Source: Salvia splendens
Taxonomy: Eukaryota > Streptophyta > Magnoliopsida > Lamiales > Lamiaceae
Direction of reading: 5' to 3'
Length of the DNA: 64,000 bases
Assembly: GCF_004379255.2 (NCBI RefSeq)
Contig: NC_056037.1
Coordinates: forward strand, 11,046,902 to 11,110,901
The notes under the pieces are model-generated. The model was not told the origin of the DNA. It did no database searches and saw only the letters and a program-made list of their open reading frames with translations. The position numbers and the translations under genes are program-made. This document shows, piece after piece, positions 53,005 through 63,991 of the stretch (position 1 is the stretch's first letter; each line of letters opens with the position of its first letter).

Positions 53005-53029
53005 ACGTGTTCGATCCACGTTCACCGCA
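52957..53029 (+). tRNA. tRNA-Phe (anticodon GAA)
   Basis: 73 nt that fold into a full cloverleaf: acceptor stem GCGGGGA paired with TCACCGC (with a G-U type pair), D-arm TAGCTCAGTTGGGAGAGC, anticodon loop CTGAAGA with GAA, and T-arm CACGTGTTCGATCCACGTT. The internal Pol III A box (TAGCTCAGTTGG) and B box (GTTCGATCC) are intact. CCA is not encoded, as expected for a nuclear gene. Compared with the common plant sequence as I recall it, the first T-stem pair is A-T rather than G-C. There is no intron. Confidence 0.95.
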
Positions 53030-53036
53030 TTTTTTT
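53030..53036 (+). terminator. Pol III terminator of tRNA-Phe
   Basis: A run of T residues begins directly after the tRNA discriminator base, the standard Pol III stop signal. Confidence 0.85.
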
Positions 53037-53713
53037 GTTCATATTTCTCCTAATTTCAAATAAAATCGATATTGCTTATTTTGAATTACTTTTTACTTAG
53101 CATTTCGATATGGTATCACTCACTATTTCAACTTTTGACGATAAATTTTAATAATTTTGGAGAGCATAGTAGTAACAAATTTCACCTACTTTTTACGGTT
53201 ACTCATTTCTCATAATTTTCGTTTTTACTTTTCACGAGAAATTTTGTACGGAGTACTCCTTATAAGAAGAATTATATTAAGAGTCAATGAAATCAATACT
53301 TTTAACCAACTTTTTTTAACTTGGAAAGTAAAACTTCTGTTACTATTTTAATTAATTGTTTTAGTTCTAAAAGCCAAATCTAATCTCAATAATCTAGATA
53401 GTGTTAGAAGTATTATTGCAATACTTAGAGCATGGAGTATATTTCAGTCTTAGTTGATATACTATAAATATAGAATAGTTAATTATATAAACCGTGATAA
53501 TTCAAATCCTTTGACTTATTGGTTGGAGGAGGTTGGAGGAGACTGTTACCAACTGAGTGGCAATTCATCATCCTCACACTAAAATTGCACTCTCCACTTG
53601 TAGTCAGCTATTAATATTAATAAAAATAAAAATTGCTTCATAATCTGAAGACGACTAGATTTTCCTTTTCAATGATACAATCATGCACTAAGTTCAAACC
53701 AATTCATTTTAAA
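53037..53713. other. intergenic, no gene recognised
   Basis: AT-rich spacer with a short tandem GGTTGGAGGA (about 53520-53540). No coding region. Confidence 0.5.
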
Positions 53714-55562
53714 GGTATCCGCCTGATGCATCGGGCGGGATATCGTCCTCCATTGTAGCCATGGGGACGATGCCCAACCCATCGTCCGCAGACGACGGGT
53801 CTTGGAGCACGCATCGTCCGCGGTATCATCCCCCCACTGCTGGTCACGCGGAAAATACCGCGGACGATGCAATGCGTTTTCCTTTTATTTATTTATTTTT
53901 TTATTTTTTTCGAATTTCTTATCTATTTAAACCTCATTTCTCATTCCATTTTCCACACCAAATTTTCTCTCCGGTCTCTCCCTTTCCCCACACACCAATA
54001 TTTCTCTCCCAATCTTTCTCACGGAAAAAAAATGAGACCCTGCGACGACTGGAGTACCTCGGAGGGCATTACTTGGGCCTTATTCGATTGCGTTGATGAG
54101 GCTGCGGCGGAATGCTTGGCCAAAATGGAGCGCGAGCGTGAAGCGGCGGCGCAGGTCCAGGCGGAGCAGATCCCGAGGCCGATTCGACGTCAGACGTTTG
54201 TCCGCCGCGAGCACGACGTGACTCACCAACGTCTGTTCGCAGACTATTTTGCCGAGCAACCACGGTCGGGCCCGACGGTTTTTCACCGCCGTTTTAGAAT
54301 GAGGCGAGATCTTTTTCTCAGCATTGTCCAAACGTTGGAGGCACGTGATGAATACTTCCAGTATCGGGAAGATGGCATCAGCAGACCCGGACTTACGCTG
54401 TTGCAGAAGTGTACGGTTGCGCTCGGGAGTTGGCCTACGACACCACGGCGGTCATGTTCGATGAGTACCTTCACGTCGGGGAGACAACTGGACGCGAGTG
54501 CCTGAAGAATTTTTGTAGGGGAGTTGTGGAGGCTTATAGCAACACATATTTGCGAAAGCCGACTGTTGTGGATTGCCAGGCCCTGATGAAGATGCACGAG
54601 ACGGCGCACGGCTTTCCTGGAATGCTAGTGAGCATCGATTGTATGCACTGGGAGTGGAAGAATTGTCCGACGGCGTGGAGAGGCCAATTTACTAGTGGAT
54701 ACAAGGGCAGCCACCCGACGATGATCCTCGAAGCCGTCGCTGACCATCAGCTCTGGATCTGGCATGCTTACTTCGGTGTAGTGGGGTCGAACAAGGACAT
54801 CAACGTCCTCAACTCATCCAACCTCTTCACCGAACAATGTAATGGCAACGGCCCGACCATCGAGTTCATTGCCAACGAACGCCAATATCATATGGGGTAC
54901 TACTTGGCCGATGGCATATACCCAAGGTGGTCTGTTTTTGTGAAGACGATCAGCTGCCCAATGGGTGACAAGAGAGTTTTATTTGCGCAAAAGCAGGAGG
55001 CTGCGCGGAAGGATGTGAAGCGGGCATTTGGTAAGCTCCAAGCGCGGTGGGCAATAGTGAAAGGTCCGACGCGTTTCTGGTACAAGGAAGTCATCGCCGA
55101 TGTCATGTATGCGTGCATCATCTTGCATAACATGATAGTCGAACACGAAGGTGGAAGAGTCACCGATTGGGGCGATGATGAATCTAGCTCCAGCAGGGCG
55201 ACCCCGCCCCACGTTCGAGGATTACCGATGGGCTACAATAAGGTTCTATCTAGACAGGCCTCAATGCACAACCAACAAGATCATGCTCAGCTCATGAACG
55301 ACATGATTGAAGAAGTTTGGGACCGTTACCGCCATTGAGAATTTGTAGTTTTTTTTATTTCGTACTGTAGTGTTTGAACTTTCAATGAAATGAAGTTTTT
55401 TTTCCAATTTTTATAGTGTTTTAAATATTCAAATAAATAAAATGCTTAGGGCGGACTATAGGGTGCCTATAGGGCATCTCACTTCAGGTGAATGGGTAGG
55501 CGGATAAAATGTTGATGTAGCAGAGCATAGGGCGGACTATAGGGCGCCTCATTATGGATGCC
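53714..55562 (+). mobile_element. PIF/Harbinger element carrying the transposase (ORF2)
   Basis: The right end reads CCTCATTATGGATGCC (to about 55562), the inverse of GGCATCCATAATGAGG; the left end GGTATCCGCC (53714) is a poorer match. Both ends resemble the GTATCCACAGTGGGG terminus of the ORF1 element at 19640-21108, and both carry CATCGTCCG-type repeats. A 3-bp duplication could not be confirmed. Only the transposase is present, with no ORF1. Confidence 0.7.
54032..55338 (+). pseudogene. PIF/Harbinger transposase with one frameshift
   Basis: DDE-type (DDE_4, ALP1-like) transposase. The ATG at 54032 starts MRPCDDWSTSEGITWALFDC and the N-terminal helical part FHRRFRMRRDLFLSIVQTLE, QKCTVALG. 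A 1-bp deletion near 54415-54420 shifts the frame; the remainder reads ELAYDTTAVMFDEYLHVGE, then MLVSIDCMHWEWKNCP (first catalytic Asp), AYFGVVGSNKDINVLNSS (second Asp), YYLADGIYPRWSVFVK and KRAFGKLQARWAIVKGP, to the stop at 55338. Restored length would be near 435 codons. All else is open, so decay is recent. It would have worked with an ORF1 protein such as the one at 19726-20802. Confidence 0.88.
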
Positions 55563-56131
55563 GTACAAAAAGAGATTCGCTGTATAATTCTATTTTTAGT
55601 AATTAATGGGTGTAAACAAAAAAATGGTACTTATGATTTTAGTGCGAATGCAACCATAAATATTGATTTTTTTAAAAACAAATCTTATTTATTATCCATC
55701 TACATTATCTTTCTGTTACCACTTTAATGCACCTCAACCTCTCCTATGCTTAAATGTTTAGCCAAATAAAATTTCTAAAAGGATTTGTTGCAATCACGTG
55801 TTAATAGACGATTTTGCCCTCTGATCGTATTCTATATATTACTACTATCAATTAAATTCCGTTTCCGTTTCCGTTTCCGTTTCCGTTTCCGTTTCCGTTT
55901 CTATCCACACAATCATTCTAATAGGAGTGCTTCTAAATTCTACTAGTATTATTTTGATCTTTGGCATTCTCAATCTTAACAGTAAATCTTGACTCAAGCC
56001 ATTTCTATGATGTTACTAAACAATTGCAATGTTGCACAAATTCTACCTTAAGGTTGATGATGGTGAAAACAACGTGTTAATAATAATCCATAAATTTAAA
56101 CGAGATGAAACTATTTGCTATGAATCAGAAC
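55563..56131. other. intergenic, no gene recognised
   Basis: AT-rich, containing the GTTTCC microsatellite at 55859-55901. No gene was recognised. Confidence 0.5.
55859..55901. repeat. GTTTCC hexanucleotide microsatellite
   Basis: About seven uninterrupted CCGTTT units, probably length-variable. Confidence 0.9.
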
Positions 56132-56670
56132 CGTGAGGCAAACAATTTCCACATTGGATAATGAACAAGAGTTGCAAGCATATATATGAGCTACCCCAAC
56201 TCCATTAGTATAAGGCCTTTTGGGGAGTACCCCAAGAGAAAAATCGTGAGGGTTTTGCCCAAAGCGGACAATATAATACTAATGTGGAGTTCAGGTGTGC
56301 ACCACTGATCCTCAACAGTGGTATCAGAGCCCTGGTTCGGGGCAGGGCCTGTGTGGCTCGGAGTTTGGTGGATTGCGCTTGCAAGTTCTCCAATGTCTCT
56401 GCGTGAGCTCGAGGTGACCTGGTGACCTGTAACATGGGGTGGACATGTGGTTTTGGTCTGGTTGTCTTGGTTTGAGGGGAGGATTGTGAGGGCAAACAAT
56501 TCCCACATTGGAGGATGAACAAGAGTTGTAAGCATATATATGGGCTACCCCAACTCCATTAGTATGAAGCCTTTTGGGGAGTACCCAAGAACAAAACCGT
56601 AAGGGCTTTACCCAAAACATACAATATCATACTAATATGGAGTTCGGGTGTGCACCACCGATCCTCAACA
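56132..56670 (+). mobile_element. TRIM retrotransposon, 539 bp
   Basis: Two LTRs of 186 bp each (56132-56317 and 56485-56670) enclose a 167-bp interior. A primer-binding site TGGTATCAGAGCCCTGG starts at 56319 and a polypurine tract TTTGAGGGGAGGA precedes the right LTR. A perfect 5-bp duplication AGAAC flanks the element (56127-56131 and 56671-56675). No coding capacity. Each LTR has TTCCCACATTGG or a variant, and TATATAT about 26 bp later, as possible promoter parts. The small minus-strand ORFs here are not genes. Confidence 0.9.
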
Positions 56671-56752
56671 AGAACTATTAATACCTGTAAAATAATAAAT
56701 CAATTTTCTTCAAAATTGAGATCTTCTATGTACCCATTATTTATTAAATTAT

Positions 56753-57767
56753 GAGTAAAGGTCAAAACTGGTCTTGAACATATGTCCATTTTACGATTTT
56801 GGTCATATACTTTATCTTTTGAATTTTTGCATCCCGAACATTTCAACTCGGATCACAATTGGTCATACACTAACAGTTCTGTCAATTTAATAACGGTTAA
56901 CGGTTTTAATCGGATTTTAACCGATTAAATCTGTTAATTATGATTTTTAACTCACTAATTATATCATTAATTATTATTCTAATTTATTATTTAATAAAAC
57001 AAAATAAATATATTAAAAATAAATATACTAAAAACAAATGAAATAAAAACAAATGAAATTAACGAGAAGGATAACAAATCAAAATGAAATCAAAACAAAT
57101 GAAATTAACGACACTTAAAAAAACGAATCTTCTTCTCCCTCTCCCCTCTCCCCTCTCCCTCTTGCGACGAATCACCCTCCCTCTCCCTCTCCCTCCCCCT
57201 CACTTCGATCACCGGTGAATCCCATTCCTGGATGAGGGATTAGAGTAGTTCTCGACGAAGCCTTGTACTTGACTAATACGGAGTGAAGCAAATTTCTTGC
57301 AATTGCAAGACTCGTACCGGAATCGAAGGTCACGTTAACTGCCGCCACTCCCGCCGGACCCTTTGCTGAAAGTCGAAAGCTCCATAACTAGGGTTCTTCG
57401 TTTACCCACTGAAATATGAGAGGAAGGAAGAAGAAAGTGGGAAAAACGATGAGAGGAGAGGAAGGAAGAAGAAGATGAAATAATTGGGGAACACAATTTA
57501 AATTTCGGAACCCTAATCTTAATTTAATCCATATATTTAAAATAAATAGTTAAGGATATAATTAGGGAGTAAAAAATTATAATTAATAGTTTAATTTGGT
57601 CAAAACCGGGATTAAACATGTTGACGGTTAAAAACTAACGGAACTGTTAGTGTAAGACCAATTCTGATATGAGTTGAAATGTTCAGAATGTAAAAATTAA
57701 AAAGATAAAGTATATGACCAAAATCGTAAAATATGCATATGTTCAGGATCAGTTTTAGCATTTACTC
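56753..57767. mobile_element. MULE-like non-autonomous element with 9-bp TSD
   Basis: Ends GAGTAAAGGTCAAAACTGGT and ACTGATCCTGAACATATG (read on the minus strand) are inverted repeats of about 130-150 bp. A perfect 9-bp duplication TTAAATTAT (56744-56752 and 57768-57776) marks it as Mutator-superfamily. The middle (57115-57480) is unlike the ends: CT-rich, then a GC-balanced segment whose minus strand reads ESCNCKKFASLR, faintly like the start of a GRF-type zinc finger. It may hold a captured or degraded gene piece. Confidence 0.85.
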
Positions 57768-57776
57768 TTAAATTAT

Positions 57777-58698
57777 ATACTAGTAGTACTAATTTATCTG
57801 GAATTCATTTGATGCTGAGCCTTTTGCAAATCTAAACAATTTACATGGTCATGCATTTATCTATAATTGAGATTTTTTATAAGATATAAATTTATAATTG
57901 TTGAGAATTATCTTGCTGTTAGTTTCACTAAAAAAGTTATCTTACTGTATTGGCCCCAGAAGTTATGGATATGGCGCGTAGAGGTTGCATACATGATATG
58001 ATACATTAAATTAAATGCACAATATACTCGTATTACTTGCCATGTTATATTTAGACATTAATTTCAAAATTTATTTGAATTTTTATTGTCGTTACTATCG
58101 TAAGCAATTTGTTCATCTTCTTATTTTTTCTTAAAAGAATCACTCACACAGACTTTTTCTGAAATTCAATCAAATCAAAATACGGAGTATATAATTTTTC
58201 TATTTTTCCAATAGAAAATTAACATTTAGATTAATAAAATAGACACCTGATTCTATACACCCCAAAGAATAGAGACCTTGGCTTCTCACCTATGTCCTAA
58301 ACAATTGTAATGTGTAGTAGTATTAAACTTCTATTTTTGGACAAGAATCCAAGATTTGATTTTAAAGAGACATTAATATATACACATGCATGATGCATCT
58401 ACACTTTAGAATCCCATAATTTGACAAGGAGAAGAAAAATACCCATCCACTATGAATGTAGCCAAAAAATGTATAAAAAATCAAAATTCAAAAATAATAT
58501 CTGCAACGTTTCAGTGTGTATTTTAAGAAAAAAAAATCAATTCGAAATCTACCATTATGATTTGTACTATAGTATGTAATAAATGAAATTAATGAAAATG
58601 AGTAATTGCAGTCGAGAATAATGGTCCGAATCCTCTCCAAATTTGAGAATTGTAACATACAGTCAACTTTTGATAGAGTGAATGTAGACAATTAGCAG
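57777..58698. other. intergenic, no gene recognised
   Basis: AT-rich. Earlier exons of the oligopeptide transporter pseudogene were looked for and not seen. Confidence 0.45.
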
Positions 58699-58922
58699 TA
58701 GCTCTGTTGCCGCACAAATTGTGACGCTCCCGATAGGAAGATTCATGGCTAGAGTGCTGCCTCCGACGCCGGTTAGGATTCCGATGACGCGGTGGTCCTT
58801 CAGCCTTAAAGAGCACGTGTTGATCACCATCTTCGCCAACTGCGGCGCCGGAGGTGTTTATTGTCACTATCGTCAAGGCCCTTTACCATCGCCCTCTTCA
58901 CCCCCTCGCCGCCTGGCTCTTA

Positions 58923-59584
58923 GAGTGTCCACAATGGGGGAGCCGCGGCCCGCGGCTCGGCGCGCGGCCCCCCATTGCAAAGGCCGAGAGCCGGGGCGGT
59001 GAGGCGAGAAGCGTGGCTGAGCCACGGCCGCGGCCTTCACGCGGCTGAGCCGTGTGAGCCGCGGCCCTCCCATTGCAAGCGGCGCGAATCGCGGCTGGGC
59101 CGCGGAAATTAGTTTTTTTTTTTTTTCGAAATTTTGTTATAAATATACACTCTCACTTCCATTTTTTCACTTCATTCTACACTTCAAATCGCTTCATTTT
59201 ACACTCTCAAACACTACAAAAAATGCAAGGTGGAGATGGTAATTCCCCGGGGTATGGAGACTCGGGATACGGCAACTTCCCCAATCAGACGTGGAGTCTG
59301 CACTCGCCCCAATTCCGGGTCCAGCCATCCCAGCAGAGGAACTTGGTTCGCCAACCATCGGGGTTCGGGGACTACCGACCGAATATAGACGCGATCAACA
59401 ACCCATCCCAGCAATTCCAATCCTCCCAATTCCAATCCTCCCAAAAAAATTTGCATTGACTTTTGGTGGCCCTTTGAATTTGCATTGACTTTTTTACATT
59501 TGCCATTACAAAGGCCACATGGGAGCCACAATTGGTGGCCGGGCCACAAATGGTGGCCTTTGAAGGCCACCATTGTGGACACCC
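58923..59584 (+). mobile_element. PIF/Harbinger non-autonomous element inside the OPT exon
   Basis: Ends GAGTGTCCACAATGG and CCATTGTGGACACCC are near-perfect inverted repeats, flanked by the 3-bp duplication TTA (58920-58922 and 59585-59587). GC-rich left subterminal region (GCGGCC-type repeats). A remnant of ORF1 lies inside. Removing it with one TTA restores transporter reading across the junction (AAWLL then VQTTQ). Confidence 0.88.
59223..59459 (+). pseudogene. Harbinger ORF1 N-terminal remnant
   Basis: 78-codon frame in the Harbinger element: Gly/Asn/Gln/Pro/Ser-rich (MQGGDGNSPGYGDSGYGNFP, NNPSQQFQSSQFQSSQKN). This matches the low-complexity start of ORF1 proteins in style and position; the Myb-like part is absent. 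A short TATA-like TATAAATATAC at about 59139 precedes it. Confidence 0.5.
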
Positions 59585-60415
59585 TTAGTCCAGACTACTC
59601 AGGTTGAAGGTTGAATCAAATGAAATTAATTATTAATTTGTTTTTATTAACAGTAATTCGTTTTATTAGATGCTTGGGTATGGATGGGTTGGGATATTTA
59701 GGCGATATCTGGTGGACTCACCGTTTATGTGGTGGCCTGGAAACATGACTTCAATCTCTCTCTTCAGGTAATTTTGTGATTTTTTTCTTTTTGAAATAGA
59801 TGAAGTATAAATATTGAAGAACGTTGCACGAAGAAGATGAGAGGAAAAAGGGAGAGATGACACGGCTGCAATTCTTCGTGATGGTGTTCGTGATAAGCTT
59901 TGCATACTACGTGATCCCAGCCTACTTCTTCCCCACCATTTCGGTCCTCTGCTACATATGGAAGGACTCCATCTTGATGCAGCAGCTCGGGTCGGGCCTC
60001 CACGGGATGGGGATCGGGGTCGTTCGCCTTGGATTGGGCCACTGTCAACTTCATCGGTGACCCAATCGCCAGGTGCACCGGTGGTGGTGAGCGAGGTATG
60101 CTTATGTGATGTCGGCGACGATCAGTGCTGGGATTGCGTTCATGGCTGTTGTCATTTACTTCACGCTGCAGTCGTATGACGTTTCTATTTCTTGGTGGGG
60201 ATTGGATGTTGACGATAACTGCCCTTTGGCCACGTGTCCCACCGCACCTGGCGTTGTCGTTAAAGGTTGCCCCGTCCATTGATGTCCTTTTTTTTTTATT
60301 TATGTTGTTATTAGCTATTATAATGTCATTGCTATGGGGGAATGCTCGTGTTCTGGATATTTGGGTTTGTAAAGAATGTTACTTTCTACTACCTTTTTTT
60401 ATGTAATAGTACTAT

Positions 60416-61450
60416 TGTTGGTTTCTGAGATTACAAGAGATAAAAGCCGGGCGTAATACAAACCCAAAGGAGGAATACAAAAGGAGAAACTGAACTAAAA
60501 ATTTACAACTGAAATTGAAACAGTAACCGTGAATAAGTTTAGCCGAGTCGAGGAGACCTCTTCCCGCAAGACGAGATACGCCCCGGTAGTGCTCTCGCTT
60601 AGGTGTGTCGTCCCCAAAGGTAAAATTGCTACGTCTCTGGTGATGCAGCACCGCAATCAACAGAGCTCCGGCGAACTAGATAGAGGAGAGGGCAGAGCTT
60701 CGACAGAAAGACAATGAGAGGGAGAGAGCTTATGCTTGTGTAATATGTGTCTAATGCAGTGGAATTGCTAGCCTATTTATAGGCCAAGCCACCATGGCAG
60801 GAGTGTGCCTTTCGCGTGCGGAGCATGTGCTTTTCTCACGTGGCAGCTCTGACTGTGCCACACTTGACGACGTGTCAAGCCACTTGGATTGCTGACTCTG
60901 CGGTGGTATAAAAAGATTAAGTTTAGGCTAGGGACAAGCCCAAGCACCAAGCCCAAAGACCACCCAAAGACCAATTGCCAAGATCCAAGTCCAAGTCCAA
61001 GATCAAGATCGAGATCGGGATCGGGATCTAGATCGGGCCTGGGCCCGCGACCACGAGCACGAGCTCGGGCGGGCGGGCGGCAGCGGCGCTCGCGTGTGCG
61101 CGCGTGTGGGTTCTTTCACCCATCTTGGTCCACTATAATTATTAAGTAACATAAAGTCACTTAATTTAAACACATTAAAATATGTGTTACTTATCCCATT
61201 CTCCTATGTGGGATAATTAACACTAGTTAATTATTCCCTAAGCTCCAACTCTAAGCTTTAATTAAAAGCTAATTATGCCCAACTTTAATTCACCATTTCT
61301 CACTCACCGGAAATCGGATTTGAGAATGTGAATATACTACATTTATCTACGTAAAATGTAGATCGACGCTACATAAAATTAAATGTCTCGTCACTTTTAT
61401 TATTTGGTCAAAATCCATTGACCGGGCATATTTAATCCATGATTTTTACA
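60416..61450 (-). repeat. 3' LTR of the right-hand copia element
   Basis: 1035 bp, TGTTGGTTTCTGAG... to ...GATTTTTACA on the plus strand (TG...CA). On the minus strand GGCCTATAAATAGG near 60771-60784 is a good TATA box. The left flank is ACTAT; the partner flank is outside the window. The GC-rich stretch at 60995-61100 (GATCGGGATC and GGGCGGGCGG repeats) lies in the LTR. Confidence 0.8.
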
Positions 61451-62012
61451 ATCCCCCACATGAGTGGAAATAGCCGAATGCATAAGCATGCAGACACAAT
61501 CTCAACCCTCGAGAGGTATATAAGCATAAGGATAGGTAGTTGTTGGCTTTGAACCCTCTATAGTCGACACCATCGGATACACAGGCGGCTTAGTAGCGCG
61601 ATGCTTTGAACTAATCCTCCACAACGTGCACCGAGACAATGGTGTTAACGCTTAAACACCTCAACCTCATCCGTTCTCACGTTTTGTGTCCATTGCGGTC
61701 TTGGACATCACTTTGGATTCATAAGTGCGTTTTATAAAGCGACCACACTTCGCACTCACATAGGTGATTCTTAGTCTAATACCTTGCCATACTTGGTCTC
61801 TTTGAGAACTCCATCTCTTTGAGATCCTTAAGAACCATTAAAAGTCATAGACTTAGCCTTTACCACTAGGCAAGTTCTCCAACAGTCTGTTGCTCTCTAG
61901 GGAATAAATATAGTTGAGTGTTTCTCATGAACTCTCATAGCTTAGTTGTCCCTTTGAACCAAGTTCTTAGGATCTCCAGTCATCATGGTTGGGTTACCAC
62001 TATAATAATTCT
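61451..62012 (-). other. copia region between pol and the 3' LTR
   Basis: 560 bp of non-coding element sequence after the pol stop. No additional ORF such as an envelope-like frame was seen. Confidence 0.6.
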
Positions 62013-63334
62013 TTAATTTGTGGATTTTAAACTCATTCCCTCTAGCAACTTATTCATTTGATCGCGGTTTAACCCTTTGGTTAGCGGATCCGCTAGATTA
62101 TCTATTGACTTCACAAAGTCAATTGTAATCACCCCTGTTGTGATCAAATGTCTCACGGTGTTATGTCGTCGACGTATATGTCGAGACTTACCGTTATAGA
62201 AACCATTGTTTGCCCTTCCAATAGTCGCTTGGCTATCGCAGTGGATCAGCACTGGTGGCACTGGCTTAGACCAACATGGAATATCTTCAAGGAAGTTCTT
62301 AAGCCACTCGGCTTCCTCACCAGCCTTATCTAAGGCAATGAACTCCGATTCCATTGTTGATCGGGCTATACATGTCTGTTTTTTGGATTTCCACGATACA
62401 GCACCTCCCCCAATAATAAAGACGTATCCACTTGTTGAAAGTGAGTCTCTATTATCGGATGTCCAGTTTGCATCACAGTACCCTTCAAGTACTGGGGGGT
62501 ATCTGGAGAAGTGTAGCCCATGATTTTGAGTATGTTTTAAATATCTCAAAACCCTCACAAGAGCTCTCCAATGCTCTTTGCTTGGATTGCTCGTGTAACG
62601 ACTCAACTTCTTCACGGCACAAGCAATGTCAGGTCGAGTGCAATTAGTCAAGTACATAATGCACCCGATAACCCGTGCATACTCTTCTTGTGCAAGTGAA
62701 CGTCGAGTTCAATTGGAGTCTTAACCGGCGCGCCATCATAGGCTTTGAATTTATTCAATATCTTCTCAACATAATGTGATTGTGTTAAGATGATTCCATA
62801 GAATCTTCATTCCAAGAATTACATCGGCTAGACCCATGTCTTTCATGTCAAAGTTTCTCTTTAACATGGCCTTTGTATCGTTAATTACTTGAGTGTTGCT
62901 CCCCAAGATTAACATATCGTCAACGTATAGACACACTATAACATGGCCGTTATTAGTGCTCTTGATGTAGACACATTTGTCACACTCGTTGATTTTAAAC
63001 CCATTTGATAACATCACATTATCAACTTCAAGTGCCATTGCAATGACGCTTGTTTTAGTCCATATAGAGACTTTACGAGCTTGCATACCTTTCTCTCTTG
63101 TCCAGGTACTACAAACCCTTCGGGTTGTTCTATATAAATTTCATCTTCTAGTTCACCATTTAGAAACGCGGTCTTTACATCCATTTGATGAATCTCAAGA
63201 TTGTGCAATACAGCAATAGCGAGAAGCACTCGGATAGATGTAATCCTTTTTACAGGTGAGTAGGTATCGGAGAAGTCATGTCCTTCCTTTTGTTTAAAAC
63301 CCTTTACTACTAATCGAGCTTTATACTTATCCAC
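62013..63334 (-). pseudogene. copia reverse transcriptase-RNase H remnant
   Basis: RT starts in the piece 63334-63014 (MDKYKARLVVKGFKQKEGHD, QMDVKTAFLNGELEDEIYIE, LVKSLYGLKQASLQWHLKL). A frameshift leads to 63086-62766 with the catalytic YVDDMLIL and MKDMGLADVILGMKI. The RNase H part (62657-62013) has [45 protein letters not shown] and ADPLTKGL. The frame breaks at about 63020 and 62700-62765, so no functional polyprotein remains. Confidence 0.87.
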
Positions 63335-63358
63335 TGTTCCATCGGCCTTAAATTTCCT

Positions 63359-63991
63359 TTAAAGTACCCATTTGCAACCTAGAGGTTTCGCACCTTCAGG
63401 TAGATCTACCAACACCCAAGTGTGGTTTAGCAAAATTGAATCAATTTCGCTTTGAACAGCTTCTTTCCAATGTAGCCCGTCTGGGCCATCAAAGGCTACT
63501 TTTATAGATGTCGGTTCTTCATCTAACATAAAAGCAATGTAGTCAGGACCAAATGTTTTTGGTGTTCTGACCCTACTACCACGTCTTAGTACTGTATCAT
63601 TTGGATCGGGCCTTGCATGCTTGCGTGATTTAGGTTCCTCATCCACTGATTTAGAACTAGTGGCTTCAATCTCCACTGGTTTAGAACTAGTGGTTTCTTC
63701 TTCAATTCTTGTCTCAGAATTGGTTAAGACTTTTTCCTTGTCTTTGCAAGGAAATGTATTTTCGAGAAATACAGCATTCCTTGACTCAATTGTTGTTCCT
63801 ACAGTAATAGTCGATATTTCAGACTTGTGAACAACAAATCGATATGCACTACTATTAAGTGCATATCCAATGAAGATGCAATCAACCGTTTTAGGTCCGA
63901 TTGTAACTTCTTTGGGCGGAGGAACCATCACCTTTGCCAAACACCCCCACACTTTGAGGTATTTGTAGGATAACTTCCTTCCCTTCCACAA
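63359..63991 (-). pseudogene. copia integrase C-terminus to RT start remnant
   Basis: The frame reads YKYLKVWGCLAKVMVPPPKE, then a variable Ser/Glu-rich linker (EEETTSSKPVEIEATSSKS), then WKEAVQSEIDSILLNHTWVL and KPLGCKWVL followed by a TAA, directly before RT. The GKS-type integrase tail and linker are typical of copia pol. The stop between KWVL and the next residues breaks the polyprotein. Confidence 0.85.

Larger units (their letters stand above)
58699..60282 (+). pseudogene. oligopeptide transporter (OPT) pseudogene
   Basis: C-terminal-half fragments of a multi-pass peptide/metal-chelate transporter. Exon A (58699-58922, then 59588-59602) reads AAQIVTLPIGRFMARVLPP, WSFSLKEHVLITIFANCGAG, then shifts frame to VFIVTIVKALYHRPLHPLAA and is cut by a Harbinger element; beyond it the exon continues to VQTTQ and a GT donor. 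Exon B (59670-59767) gives MLGYGWVGIFRRYLVDSPF and MWWPGN. Exon C (from 59821) has LTRLQFFVMVF-like sequence (TRLQFFVMVFVISFAYYVIP), LGSGLHGMGIG, then a frameshift to SFALDWATVNFIGDPIA. An internal deletion jumps to YAYVMSATISAGIAFMAV and the family tail WWGLDVDDNCPLATCPTAPG to a TGA at 60280. The N-terminal half was not found. Several independent breaks make this non-functional. Confidence 0.85.

Noticed and set aside
53714..55562. TWA target duplication for the transposase-bearing Harbinger element
   Set aside because: Flanking bases (AAA and GTA) do not match; the left terminus may be eroded, so no TSD is claimed.
58721..59073. ORFs spanning the OPT exon and the GC-rich Harbinger end
   Set aside because: They cross an insertion boundary and mix transporter frame with transposon repeats.
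60889..61149. Ser/Arg-rich ORF in the right copia LTR
   Set aside because: Product of GATCGGGATC-type and GGGCGG repeats within the LTR.
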